Part shown: piece by piece, positions 19,001 to 26,404 of the stretch
Position numbering within the stretch: the stretch's first letter is position 1
Layout of the letters: each line of letters opens with the position of its first letter
DNA from: CAZQGE01 sp964592815
Lineage (GTDB): Bacteria > Bacillota > Clostridia > Christensenellales > CAG-917
Length of the DNA: 64,000 bases
Reading direction: 5' to 3'
Assembly (NCBI GenBank): GCA_964592815.1
Contig: CAZQGE010000001.1
Coordinates: forward strand, 1 to 64,000
Made by a program: the position numbers and the translations under genes
Notes under the pieces: generated by a model
The model's input: only the letters and a program-made list of their open reading frames with translations
Databases searched by the model: none
Told to the model about the DNA's origin: nothing

Positions 19001-19564
19001 AATATAAAAATCTCCCTCGTCAAAAAGTGATTTTAGTTCAAGTGCGTGCGCTTTTGCGCCTTCATAATCTCCGTGCAAAATCAATTGCGGAATTTTGTTT
19101 GCAAGACAAGCAGAACAACATATCAAACCCTCTGCGTGATTTTTAAGCAATTCCAAGTCGATACGCGGTTTCATATAAAAGCCGTCAACAAACGCTTTTG
19201 AACTTAAAAACATCAAATTTTTATATCCTACTTCATTTTTGGCAAGCAAAACTAAGTGGTATCTTTGTTTAAGTACGTCGGCAGTTTTAAGGTACATATC
19301 GTCCGCATAGTAAAACTCCTGACCGACAATAGGCTTAATTCCTGCTTTTCGCAATGTCGAAACGAATGTATGTACGCCATACATATTGCCGTGGTCGGTG
19401 ATTGCGCAAGCATTCATACCCCTTGCCTTCAATGCATCTGCAAGAGGTGCGATTGACAAAGGTTTGTTTGGATTGTCTTCCGAGATTTCTTGTTTTGCAA
19501 GCTGACAAGCTCCGTCCAACAAGCTATATTCCGTGTGTAAATGTAAGTGAACAAAATTCGCCAT
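16001..19564 (-). CDS. dnaE: DNA polymerase III alpha subunit
   Basis: A replicative DNA polymerase of the DnaE class, 1,187 residues and complete. The N-terminal PHP domain (HLHTEYSLLDGA, AITDHGNMYG) is followed by the C-family polymerase palm with the catalytic aspartates in PDFDIDF, then fingers, beta-clamp-binding region and a C-terminal OB fold (KVYGRIDLR region). In Firmicutes DnaE usually extends RNA primers while PolC does bulk synthesis; PolC is not in this window, so the division of labour here is assumed. Placed between whiA and pfkA, as in many Clostridia. An upstream TATAAT-like box is visible near 19606, but no good -35 box accompanies it. Confidence 0.96.
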   Translation of the reverse strand: MANFVHLHLHTEYSLLDGACQLAKQEISEDNPNKPLSIAPLADALKARGMNACAITDHGNMYGVHTFVSTLRKAGIKPIVGQEFYYADDMYLKTADVLKQRYHLVLLAKNEVGYKNLMFLSSKAFVDGFYMKPRIDLELLKNHAEGLICCSACLANKIPQLILHGDYEGAKAHALELKSLFDEGDFYIELQDHNLPEDKIVTNQLVRIAKEIGVKLVATNDVHYIEKEDADIQDTMMCVNLQCKKNEINAARFSNDNFYLKSEDEMTELFGWCPEAMESTREIADKVDGDYFVVDASTTFIPRYTNDDMNGRTTGEYLHDLAWERIKGRYPVITEQIEKRLNYELSVIDQCGFNDYFLIVWDYVNAAQNKGIPVGPGRGSGVGSIVAYSIGITDVDPLRYNLLFERFLSAERVSMPDFDIDFCFVRRPEIIEYCVQKYGKENVSQIIAYSTMSAKAVVKDVARVYDVPYNEAAKWVKEIPVGKVLLKQVITEGTDFYSEDFAKIYNENTTAKKIIDTAMKMEGMPRQTSMHAAGVVICGEPIVEHVALSRNGQDITTQFDKVIVERLGLLKMDFLGLKTLTDISEAIKYIKQDKGEDIDFHKLGYEDKEVYALLASGDCEAVFQLEGGGMKKFMAQLQPETLEDVMAGISMYRPGPMQFLDDFLEGKKHPDKVVYAHPLLKEVLEVTYGCIVYQEQVMQIAQKVAGYSFGGADIMRRGIAKKDLQKLKKQEEIFLFGGVLDGDKTKKQVPGAVANGVSEEIARNLFNQILKFASYAFNKSHAAAYAYLSYQTAYLKCHYPIHYITAVINNRITNADETKHYINYLKRTGIKILAPDINRSQKFFSIEKDNVRYGLMGIKNVGEQAMEYVLEERKNGDFKDIRDFIERCAGQVNKRMIESLIKGGAFDAFGKTRSTLMASYEQIMDTVMFDKKNKLTGQLSLFDDLLEEVEIQYTELKEYDKAQILKGEKEVLGMYVSGHPLDEYPDTNNGFNFDTGMLMVEENDENGEAVAVVDFSLANKNVNFGCIVAAFEKKNTAKNQKFAVGILEDKLGAVSFSMYPKSYEKYGELLEADSPLKVYGRIDLRDESEPKISVDKVELWKKKEEEKTACNGVLYVLVENPLDIKLINSTLALFEGNVPCQAQIKIDGKFCLKELSTRVNVDEELIRRLKYIVGENKVKFVKKQRNN

Positions 19565-19723
19565 TGTTTTTCCTTTTGTTAAATATTATGATGTCAATTT
19601 TATTATATAATTTGTCACAACTAAGACTTTATCATACAAAAATTGATATATTAGGTACCGTTATTGTCATTTTTGCATACTTATTTATGTTTACAATTTT
19701 TCTATCCGCTAAAAAATCTGAGA

Positions 19724-20686
19724 TTATTCTTGCTCAGAAATTTCAACAAGTTTTCTAAGTCTATGGTTTAAGCAACTTTTTGAAACGCCCAAAATATCTG
19801 CCAACTCGCTTAGTGACGCTTGAGGATATTCCATTCTTGCCCTTGCGGTTTCAAGCAACACAGGCGATAAGTTTTCAAGCCCAACTTCTTCCTCAATAGT
19901 TCCGATTGCCAAAAGTTGTTTTGATGCTGCAGTAAAAGTTTTATCCAAGTTAGCCGCTTCGCAAATTGACGCTCTATTGATGCTGTTTGCGGTTTCTCTT
20001 TCATCGATTATATTTTGAAGTTGCAACACGCATTCATTCAGCTCCATAAAAGCCAGAATTTTGAGGACGTCATCTTTGTCTTTTATATAAGCAAGATAAT
20101 ATGCACCCCACTCGCTAACCTTTGAGTTTATAGCCATTGATTGCATAACTTCGCTTACACTTTCTGCCATACATTCGTCCTCAAACTTAAACTCAAAATG
20201 ATAGCCGTCCTTTTTTTTGTCGTTTGTGTCTATTGACGGAACGTACACTGCTCCACCACCCAAATATAGCCCCTTAAAATAATTTTGAAGCAAATTTTTC
20301 TTGCCTGAAAATCCTTTTGGAACACCTGAAATAAATGAATTCAAGCCTTCTGCGTCTTCTGTCATTAGGCACAAATCAACAAGAGTTTCCTTGCATATTC
20401 CTTGTGGCACGGCAACTTTGTAAACGTCATTTCCTTTTTTAACTCCGCTTTTTGCTTTTTCAACCGACACTTCAAATTCAGCGGGATATATTTGTTTGAG
20501 CATTCCAATTACGGCTCGTGCTTCGGTGTGGTCGCTTAGCGCAATTTCCAAGTTCATTCGCTTTTTTGAAATGGTAATGCTCCCCGTAACTTTTGTCAAA
20601 GCAGACAAAAACGCCAATATTTCGGCTTTTTCACTCGGCAAATTGCCAAGTAATTCTTCAGTTGCAAGTTCCTTAAACTGTCTCAT
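19724..20686 (-). CDS. whiA: Sporulation/division regulator WhiA
   Basis: A 320-residue DNA-binding protein with a degenerate LAGLIDADG homing-endonuclease-like N-terminal part (KAEILAFLSALTKVTGSI; GLYLGGGAVYVPS; HFEFKFEDE) and a C-terminal helix-turn-helix (SLSELADILGVSKSCLNHRL). In Streptomyces WhiA controls sporulation genes; in Firmicutes it influences cell division and chromosome segregation and is kept in non-spore-formers too. Usually it follows rapZ and yvcK, but here the gene upstream on the same strand is a PHP phosphoesterase, 27 bases away. A ribosome site AAGGAAA precedes the ATG. Confidence 0.94.
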   Translation of the reverse strand: MRQFKELATEELLGNLPSEKAEILAFLSALTKVTGSITISKKRMNLEIALSDHTEARAVIGMLKQIYPAEFEVSVEKAKSGVKKGNDVYKVAVPQGICKETLVDLCLMTEDAEGLNSFISGVPKGFSGKKNLLQNYFKGLYLGGGAVYVPSIDTNDKKKDGYHFEFKFEDECMAESVSEVMQSMAINSKVSEWGAYYLAYIKDKDDVLKILAFMELNECVLQLQNIIDERETANSINRASICEAANLDKTFTAASKQLLAIGTIEEEVGLENLSPVLLETARARMEYPQASLSELADILGVSKSCLNHRLRKLVEISEQE

Positions 20687-20713
20687 TTTTTCCTTATTTG
20701 TCTATTTTCAAAG

Positions 20714-21472
20714 TCATTTTATACAAACTGATTTTGAATGCGTTTGAATTTCTTTTCCGTTTATGCCATAAACTTTGTTTTTGTCAATGTTATATTTCTC
20801 AATAAAGGCTTCAATTTTCTCTAATTTTCCTACTTGTTTCGCCTTGTGCGCGTCAGAACCGACAACAAAATCTACGTCGGATTTTATTACGTTTTCAATT
20901 TCGCTTTTAAGTGCTTCGATATGTTTTTCATTCAATTCAACCAACACACCTTTATCTTTGGCTTTTTTGCACACTTCATAAACGTCAACAAGACACCTAT
21001 GATTAAGATGACAAAGCGTGTCAACAGGATAATTTTCTAAAATTTTAAGATATATTTCTGTGTTTGATTTCCTTTGTTTTTCTCTTATTTTTTTAGGTCC
21101 CCAACCGTTAACCAACATAAACTTAAAAGTTGAAAGCCAAACTCTAGGCGACAAATAGCGGTGAAAACCTACGTTCAAAATTTGTGTTTTTTCAATTTGC
21201 GACGCCGTCATATCAAGTGTTCCATCACCAAGAATATTAGCCTCTATTCCGTGCAAAATTTTGATTGAATATTCTTGTTCGAGTTGCCTAATTTTACACT
21301 CTTGACGCAAAAATTTTTTATCCGTCATATATTTGATTATACTACAAAACCCGTGGTCTGTAACTGCCACACATTGAAGTCCTGCTTTCTTTGCGCAAAA
21401 TATAACGTCTTTTAGCGGTGAAAAACCGTCGCTGTAATTTGTATGCGTGTGATAATCTGCTGTAATTAGCAT
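20714..21472 (-). CDS. PHP-domain phosphoesterase
   Basis: A 252-residue metal-dependent hydrolase of the PHP superfamily: DYHTHTNYSDG near the N-terminus, VAVTDHG, a mid-sequence GIEANI glutamate, HLNHR, and GSDAHKAKQVG near the C-terminus, together giving the usual His/Asp/Glu set for a trinuclear metal centre. Related proteins are histidinol phosphatase-like or YcdX-like, and the natural substrate is generally unknown. It lies between murB and whiA in the position often occupied by such a gene in Firmicutes, where rapZ and yvcK normally follow. The ribosome site is GGAG before the ATG. Likely cytoplasmic; no signal peptide. Confidence 0.85.
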   Translation of the reverse strand: MLITADYHTHTNYSDGFSPLKDVIFCAKKAGLQCVAVTDHGFCSIIKYMTDKKFLRQECKIRQLEQEYSIKILHGIEANILGDGTLDMTASQIEKTQILNVGFHRYLSPRVWLSTFKFMLVNGWGPKKIREKQRKSNTEIYLKILENYPVDTLCHLNHRCLVDVYEVCKKAKDKGVLVELNEKHIEALKSEIENVIKSDVDFVVGSDAHKAKQVGKLEKIEAFIEKYNIDKNKVYGINGKEIQTHSKSVCIK

Positions 21473-21524
21473 TTTTTCTCCATTATGATTTTAATATTAT
21501 TTATGTTCGTACACCTATATTTTT

Positions 21525-22409
21525 TTACTTTACAAGTTCAAATTCCCTTTCCAAGTTTATGCCGTACTTATATAAGCATACGCCCTCTGCAAGTTCTACC
21601 AAACTCAAAAAATCTGACGTTGTGGCATTTCCCGTGTTGATAAAAAAGTTGGCGTGTTTTTCGGATATTACAACTCCGCCAGTTTTCATACCTTTAAGCC
21701 CCGCCCTGTCCAAAAGTTGTCCAGCTGGCGACTGAGCGTTTTTGAATACACTTCCGCAACTTGCGCCCTTAGGTTGTCTTACGCTTCGTTGCTTCAAATA
21801 GAACTTTGAACGTTGAACAGATTGTTCCGTGTCCAAATTTTCCATTTTGAACTTTGCTTTCAAAACAATTCCTTTGACGCCTTTCCTATACGAAAAATCA
21901 ATTTGTTCCAAGTCTAAGTCCCGCACTAAAGCCGTATATCCAAGTGGTGTGTTGAAAATTTCGGCAACAGTTACGCTTTGCAAAAAATCCTTAATTTCCT
22001 TATTGAATGCGCCCGCATTCATAGCCAATGCACCACCTACTGACGCAGGCACGCCTGACAAGAACTCTAATCCACCCAAATTATGCTCTCTCATTTTTTG
22101 TATGAGATGCGGCAACATAACTCCACAATCTGTTTCAACAATATTTCCTTCAATCGAAACATTATTCAGCCTTTGTGTACATACGACAGTTGATTCAATT
22201 TCTCCGTCATAGAACACCGTGTTTGAACCGCCGCCGAGAATATAGTATGCTCTTTTCTCCGTAGACAGCATTTCCAACAGTTTCAAAAACGCAGGTATGT
22301 CATACGGGAAATATGCGTTTTTTATAATTCCACCGCACTTTATGGTCGTAAGTTTTCTTGCGGATACGTTTGCAACATAGTCAAGTTGAGTTTCAAATAT
22401 ATTAAGCAT
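21525..22409 (-). CDS. murB: UDP-N-acetylenolpyruvoylglucosamine reductase
   Basis: Reduces UDP-GlcNAc-enolpyruvate to UDP-MurNAc with NADPH and FAD, the second committed step of peptidoglycan precursor synthesis in the cytoplasm. The 294-residue protein is of the shorter type II (Firmicutes) form: YYILGGGSNTVF (FAD pyrophosphate binding), LEFLSGVPASVGGALAMNAGAF, SYRKG, and the proton-donor serine in KGASCGSVFKN. The C-terminal GGVVISEKHANFFIN agrees with the family. It sits in a run hprK - murB - PHP - whiA with short gaps and no terminators, so it is likely cotranscribed from the hprK promoter. Confidence 0.95.
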   Translation of the reverse strand: MLNIFETQLDYVANVSARKLTTIKCGGIIKNAYFPYDIPAFLKLLEMLSTEKRAYYILGGGSNTVFYDGEIESTVVCTQRLNNVSIEGNIVETDCGVMLPHLIQKMREHNLGGLEFLSGVPASVGGALAMNAGAFNKEIKDFLQSVTVAEIFNTPLGYTALVRDLDLEQIDFSYRKGVKGIVLKAKFKMENLDTEQSVQRSKFYLKQRSVRQPKGASCGSVFKNAQSPAGQLLDRAGLKGMKTGGVVISEKHANFFINTGNATTSDFLSLVELAEGVCLYKYGINLEREFELVK

Positions 22410-22441
22410 ATAAGATTATATGCTGTAAGCCTCGAAAATAA

Positions 22442-23377
22442 CTAAATATTGGGGTTATTCATTCGATTTTTCAACAAGGTAAGCGCATCGCGTCCCATTT
22501 CTTTTAGGCGGTAATTTCTTGTTGCCGCTTCAATAACAACAGCCAAATTTCTGCCAGCAGATACGGGAATAATAAGTTTTGGCAACTGCTTCCCAAGAAT
22601 GTCATAGGTGAGTTTTTCATCACCTAAGCGGTCGTAGGCTTTGCCTTGTTGCCACCTTTGCATTTCGATTACCAACTGTATTTTCTTTTGACAAAGTACG
22701 CTTCCAACACCGTACATCGCTTCAACGTCAATAAGCCCAACTCCGCGCAATTCCAAAAAGTTCTGAATTTTGTTGTGCGGATAACCGTAAATTTTGTTCT
22801 TTATACGTTTTGCCACAACCAAATCGTCAGCAACAAGCATCTGCCCTCTATGCACCAATTCCAACGCTGTTTCAGATTTTCCAATTCCGCTTTCGCCGAC
22901 AAGCAGAACTCCAATGCCAGATATATCCAACAACTCGCCGTGAATGGTAACGCTTAACGCTAGCTCCTGCGAAAGATAGTTTGAAACGTCAACCTCGGCT
23001 TGTGACGTTGTCAAATCGGTATAAAACAACGGAATTTCGTGCTGCTTTGCAATTTTAACCATTTCCTCATTCGGAATAACTCCTTGCGTGTAAATAACAC
23101 AAGGTAAATTCCTTGAAAACAGATTTTCGTACCTCGATAATCTTTCAGTTTCAGTCAAACTTTGTAAATACGAATGCTCGGCATTACCAAGCAGTTGCAC
23201 TCGCGCATAGGGGAAATATCCGTCGTATCCAGTAAGCAAAAGCCCTGGACGGTTGGTAGTTTCTGTCGTAACAACCATATCCTTGTCAGGAATGCAAGCA
23301 ACACCAAAATTCAATCTTTTGGCAAATTCCTGAGGATTTATGCTCAAAATTGTCTTAGTAAACTGTGTTTCTACCAT
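22442..23377 (-). CDS. hprK: HPr kinase/phosphorylase
   Basis: Phosphorylates Ser46 of the phosphocarrier HPr when glycolytic intermediates are high, and reverses it with inorganic phosphate; in Firmicutes it is the sensor for carbon catabolite repression through CcpA. The 311-residue protein has the N-terminal DRTGG-like domain and a C-terminal catalytic domain with Walker A GESGIGKS (161-168), the family histidine in TIHGEL (His146) and the signature RGVGLIDVEAMYGVGS. HPr itself (ptsH) and ccpA are not in the window. First gene of the hprK-murB-PHP-whiA run, with a strong promoter directly upstream; the ribosome site is TAGGAG. Confidence 0.95.
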   Translation of the reverse strand: MVETQFTKTILSINPQEFAKRLNFGVACIPDKDMVVTTETTNRPGLLLTGYDGYFPYARVQLLGNAEHSYLQSLTETERLSRYENLFSRNLPCVIYTQGVIPNEEMVKIAKQHEIPLFYTDLTTSQAEVDVSNYLSQELALSVTIHGELLDISGIGVLLVGESGIGKSETALELVHRGQMLVADDLVVAKRIKNKIYGYPHNKIQNFLELRGVGLIDVEAMYGVGSVLCQKKIQLVIEMQRWQQGKAYDRLGDEKLTYDILGKQLPKLIIPVSAGRNLAVVIEAATRNYRLKEMGRDALTLLKNRMNNPNI

Positions 23378-23402
23378 TTGATTTTATCTCCTAGCTCCAA
23401 AT

Positions 23403-23431
23403 ATTATACAATAATTTTGTTTCAACTTCAA
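23403..23431 (-). promoter_or_regulatory. Predicted hprK operon promoter
   Basis: TTGAAG and a perfect TATAAT on the minus strand are 17 bases apart, with transcription expected near 23396, followed by a ribosome site before the hprK ATG. Confidence 0.7.
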
Positions 23432-23513
23432 CACAAAACACCAAGCGTATAATGCTAATTTTATGCAATATTCATAGTGTGTTTTGGTTCTTAAAACCAA
23501 AAATTATAGCCTT

Positions 23514-25322
23514 TTAATTATCATCACTTATTTGATTTAGTTGTCCAAGTAGTTTTTCCGCACTTGAAATTGAAAAACCTTCAACCTTTGCAATTTGCTC
23601 TACACTTGCAAATTTTACACCTTCAACAGAACCAAAAGCCTTTAATAAAGCCTTGCACTTCTTCTCACCAATTCCTGAAACGTTCAAAAGCGAGCTTTCG
23701 CTCAACCTCTTGTTCCTTAAATTACGGTGATATGTTATTGCAAATCTGTGCGCTTCGTCACGCACTCGTTGCAACAATTGAAGTCCAACGTTGTCTTTTT
23801 GCAAAATTACAGCTTGTTTTGGATTATCCCTCAAAAAAACTTCTTCTTCTCTCTCAGCAAGTGCAAGCATAGGTATGTCTTGATTTCCTGTTTCGTTTAA
23901 TGCTTCAATGGCATAAGACAGTTGCCCTTTTCCGCCGTCAACCAAAATCAAATCTGGACGGCTAGAAAAACTTTCGTCCTGGTCGTTTAGACGCATAAGC
24001 CTTCTTATAATCACTTCTTTCATTGACGCAAAATCGTTGTTACCTTCAACCTTAACTTTGAATTTACGATAATGCGATTTTTTGCTCTCGCCCCGTTCAA
24101 ATACAACCATACTCGCAACCTTATCCGTACCCGAAACGTGAGAAATGTCAAATGCTTCAATTCGTTTTGGCAACTGTGGCAAGTTTAAGGCTTGCGCAAG
24201 TTGCGCTACTGCGCCCGATGTTCTGATTTCACGTCTTTCTTCATTATCACCATACTTTTCCATAGCATCAAATGCGTTAGAATGAGCAAGTTCCAAAAGC
24301 TGTTTGCGAACGCCCTGTTTTGGCTCGATAATCCTCACCGTATGGTTGCTTAATAAATTTACAGCAGTTTCCAAGCTGTCAGAGTCAGACAACCCGTCTG
24401 CAATAATCTCGTTGCATAACGGTGCGTTTAGAGCGTAATATTGATAAAGATAGCTTCCCAAATCATCATCAGCGCACTTTGAAACGTTGTTTTCTCCACC
24501 AACAAGTTTGCCACCACGCACAATAAGCATACTGACAGAGCAAACAATTCCGTTTGTTTCAAATGCAAATATATCCAAATTGAAATCTTTTGGCAACGCG
24601 CTAACCTGCTTACGCACCAATTTGTCTAAAACCTGAAGTTTGTTGCGGTAATTAAGCGCAACTTCAAAATTTTCCGACTTTGCAAATTCCCTCATTTTTT
24701 GGTTTAAGATTTTTTCAACTTGCTTATCGTTGCCTTTCAAAAATGATATCACCTTTTCAATTTCGGCTTTATACTCGTTTTCGCTTATATTTCCGCTGCA
24801 AGGAGCAAGGCATCTGCCCAAGTGCATATTCAAACAGGGACGTGAGGGCTTTGATAAATCACGGTTGCAATCTCTAACTTGAAATGCTGTGTGAATTAAG
24901 TCGAATATATCTCGAATGTTAACCGATTGCATATAAGGTCCAAAATACTTTGCTCCGTCGTTTTTCAAACGCCTAACTAACTGTATTGTTGGATATTTCT
25001 CTTTAGTATCAATTCGCAAAAACGGATACGATTTGTCGTCTTTAAGCAAAATATTATATCGTGGCGTATGTTTTTTTATCAAATTGTTTTCAGTAACCAA
25101 AGCATCAACTTCACTCGCACAAATGATATACCTAAAATCCGCTATATGCTCAACCATTGCCATAACTTTAACGGTTTTGTTTGATGACACATAAAAATAT
25201 TGACGAAGTCTTTTACGTAGGTTTTTTGCTTTGCCAACGTAAATAATTTCGCCGTCCTTGTCAAGCATAAGATAGACGCCAGGATTTTCTGGAACGTCTT
25301 TTAATTTCTGTTTGATATCCAT
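23514..25322 (-). CDS. uvrC: Excinuclease ABC subunit C
   Basis: The nuclease of UvrABC nucleotide excision repair, cutting on both sides of a DNA lesion. The 602 residues contain an N-terminal GIY-YIG nuclease (PGVYLMLDKDGEIIYVGKAK), a Cys-rich region (RPCLNMHLGRCLAPC), a UVR motif around residues 200-235 that contacts UvrB, the RNase H-like C-terminal nuclease (AFDISHVSGTDKVASMVVFE, LILVDGGKGQL) and a helix-hairpin-helix pair (VSGIGEKKCKALLKAFGS). Complete, with no sign of damage. Separate promoter; the start codon lies only about two bases from the predicted transcription start and has no visible ribosome site, so it may be translated from a nearly leaderless mRNA. Confidence 0.96.
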   Translation of the reverse strand: MDIKQKLKDVPENPGVYLMLDKDGEIIYVGKAKNLRKRLRQYFYVSSNKTVKVMAMVEHIADFRYIICASEVDALVTENNLIKKHTPRYNILLKDDKSYPFLRIDTKEKYPTIQLVRRLKNDGAKYFGPYMQSVNIRDIFDLIHTAFQVRDCNRDLSKPSRPCLNMHLGRCLAPCSGNISENEYKAEIEKVISFLKGNDKQVEKILNQKMREFAKSENFEVALNYRNKLQVLDKLVRKQVSALPKDFNLDIFAFETNGIVCSVSMLIVRGGKLVGGENNVSKCADDDLGSYLYQYYALNAPLCNEIIADGLSDSDSLETAVNLLSNHTVRIIEPKQGVRKQLLELAHSNAFDAMEKYGDNEERREIRTSGAVAQLAQALNLPQLPKRIEAFDISHVSGTDKVASMVVFERGESKKSHYRKFKVKVEGNNDFASMKEVIIRRLMRLNDQDESFSSRPDLILVDGGKGQLSYAIEALNETGNQDIPMLALAEREEEVFLRDNPKQAVILQKDNVGLQLLQRVRDEAHRFAITYHRNLRNKRLSESSLLNVSGIGEKKCKALLKAFGSVEGVKFASVEQIAKVEGFSISSAEKLLGQLNQISDDN

Positions 25323-25330
25323 ACTTTATT

Positions 25331-25359
25331 ATTATAACCCAATCAAAGTTTATAGTAAA
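25331..25359 (-). promoter_or_regulatory. Predicted uvrC promoter giving a nearly leaderless mRNA
   Basis: TTTACT and a perfect TATAAT on the minus strand are 17 bases apart. The expected transcription start, near 25324, is about two bases from the uvrC ATG, and no Shine-Dalgarno-like sequence lies between. Confidence 0.5.
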
Positions 25360-25674
25360 GTAAGAGTTAAAATGAAGTCAATTTAGCAATGTTTTCCATA
25401 ATAAACAACCTTCGACACTAATTTTTGTGGCTGTTGAAAACTTAAGATTATATGTAGCGGTTTTGAATTTTCAGATGGCTAATAACAACTGTTTAAGGTA
25501 TTTTTTGAATTTGTGAATAAATTGACTTCAAAAGTTTCTTGAATTGTTTTGCATTTGCATAGAGCTTGACTGCAATGTTTTTGATGCTTTTCGATTTTTG
25601 AAAGCGTTGGCTTAAACGTTATATGCCAATAAAGGCGCGTTATTAAGCAACAAAATTTATGCTTGCCAACACAC
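25360..25674. other. Non-coding stretch of about 315 bases
   Basis: AT-rich DNA between the uvrC promoter and the small Cys-rich peptide gene. An 82-codon open frame crosses it on the minus strand, but it has poor composition, overlaps the peptide gene and lacks a convincing ribosome site. I see no tRNA, no convincing hairpin-and-T-run terminator and no recognisable small RNA here. Confidence 0.5.
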
Positions 25675-25866
25675 TTATACGCTGTGGTTGCAAAAACAGT
25701 TTTCTGCGGTTTCAGTATTGCTATCACCCGAACAAGGATCTCCGCAAAAGCACAAAGCGCAAAGTATGCCTAACATAACCGATGCCTCTGTTTTTGATAT
25801 TTCGCCGTCTGCGAAAAATGTCAGCATAACTATCAATAAAAATAAAAACCAATTATTTTCAAACAT
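25675..25866 (-). CDS. Small Cys-rich single-span membrane peptide
   Basis: A 63-residue peptide not recognised from any named family. It starts MFENNWFLFLLIVMLTFFAD, giving one short hydrophobic N-terminal segment, then SKTEASVMLGILCALCFCGD with a second hydrophobic patch, and ends with six further polar/Cys residues groups (CSG, CFCNHSV). Seven cysteines fall in the last 28 residues. The ATG at 25866 has a strong AAAGGAG ribosome site at ideal spacing, which is the main evidence that it is real. It faces an ArsR-type regulator across 83-90 bases. Metal binding or a redox/envelope role is a guess; small clostridial membrane peptides of this type are common and uncharacterised. Confidence 0.6.
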   Translation of the reverse strand: MFENNWFLFLLIVMLTFFADGEISKTEASVMLGILCALCFCGDPCSGDSNTETAENCFCNHSV

Positions 25867-25955
25867 ACAGCTCCTTTGACTTTTTATCACAATATGCTTG
25901 ATAAATCGACAAAGTTACAAATTTTTTTTTATTATTTTTGAGTTAATCTTTGATT

Positions 25956-26288
25956 ATGGAAACAATGATTGATAAAGAAACCGAACAAACCGTTAAAGAT
26001 TTTATACCGAAAAACTCAGTCCTTAGCACTCTTTCGGAATTTTTTTATGCTTGCAGCGATGCAACACGCGCAAAAATTATATGCGCGCTTGCAATTTCTG
26101 AAATGTGTGTGGGCGACCTAAGCAAAGTCCTGTCAATAAACCAAACAACTTGTTCTCATCAATTAAGGCTTTTGCGTTCTGCCGAAATCGTTGACCAAAG
26201 ACGTGACGGCAAAGTCATATATTACAGCATAAAAAACCGTCAAATTGAAAACGTTATGCTCGCTGGCGTTGAGTTTTTGCAACTTTAA
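25956..26288 (+). CDS. ArsR-family winged-helix regulator
   Basis: A 110-residue winged-helix protein: ACSDATRAKIICALAISEM, then CVGDLSKVLSINQTTCSHQLRLLRSA (helix-turn-helix) and the wing DGKVIYYSIKN. ArsR/SmtB proteins repress DNA until a metal or other signal is bound. The recognition helix region has CVGDL where arsenic/cadmium sensors have CVCDL, so one Cys of the alpha-3 metal site is missing; no His/Asp pair is visible in the last helix for an alpha-5 site. Other cysteines (in YACSDATR, NQTTCSH) may act instead. Its inducer is therefore unknown. An in-frame TTG at 25950 and ATG at 25965 are alternative starts. It diverges from the Cys-rich peptide gene, the most likely regulated target (inference). 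Confidence 0.85.
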   Translation: METMIDKETEQTVKDFIPKNSVLSTLSEFFYACSDATRAKIICALAISEMCVGDLSKVLSINQTTCSHQLRLLRSAEIVDQRRDGKVIYYSIKNRQIENVMLAGVEFLQL

Positions 26289-26309
26289 TCTGGTATTTTT
26301 TTAACATAA

Positions 26310-26333
26310 AAAGCCGAATGCAGATTCGGCTAG
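26310..26333. terminator. Bidirectional terminator between the ArsR gene and the membrane protein gene
   Basis: AGCCGAAT and ATTCGGCT form a perfect eight-base-pair stem around GCAG, 23 bases after the ArsR stop codon. T-rich DNA follows on the plus strand and a TTTT run on the minus strand, so it can serve both convergent genes. Confidence 0.8.
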
Positions 26334-26404
26334 TTTGTTTATGTTTTTTTTCTTACTTGTTTTGCTTAATTCTCTTATTTTCGACACAGACGGAAAATTA
26401 CTTC

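Noticed and set aside
22415..22420. TATAAT six bases before the murB ATG as a third leaderless promoter
   Set aside because: There is no -35 box at 16-18 bases spacing and no extended -10 TG, so it is probably chance.
25479..25727. 82-codon minus-strand frame overlapping the Cys-rich peptide gene
   Set aside because: Its composition is unlike the neighbours, it lacks a convincing ribosome site, and it overlaps in another frame a peptide gene that has a strong ribosome site.
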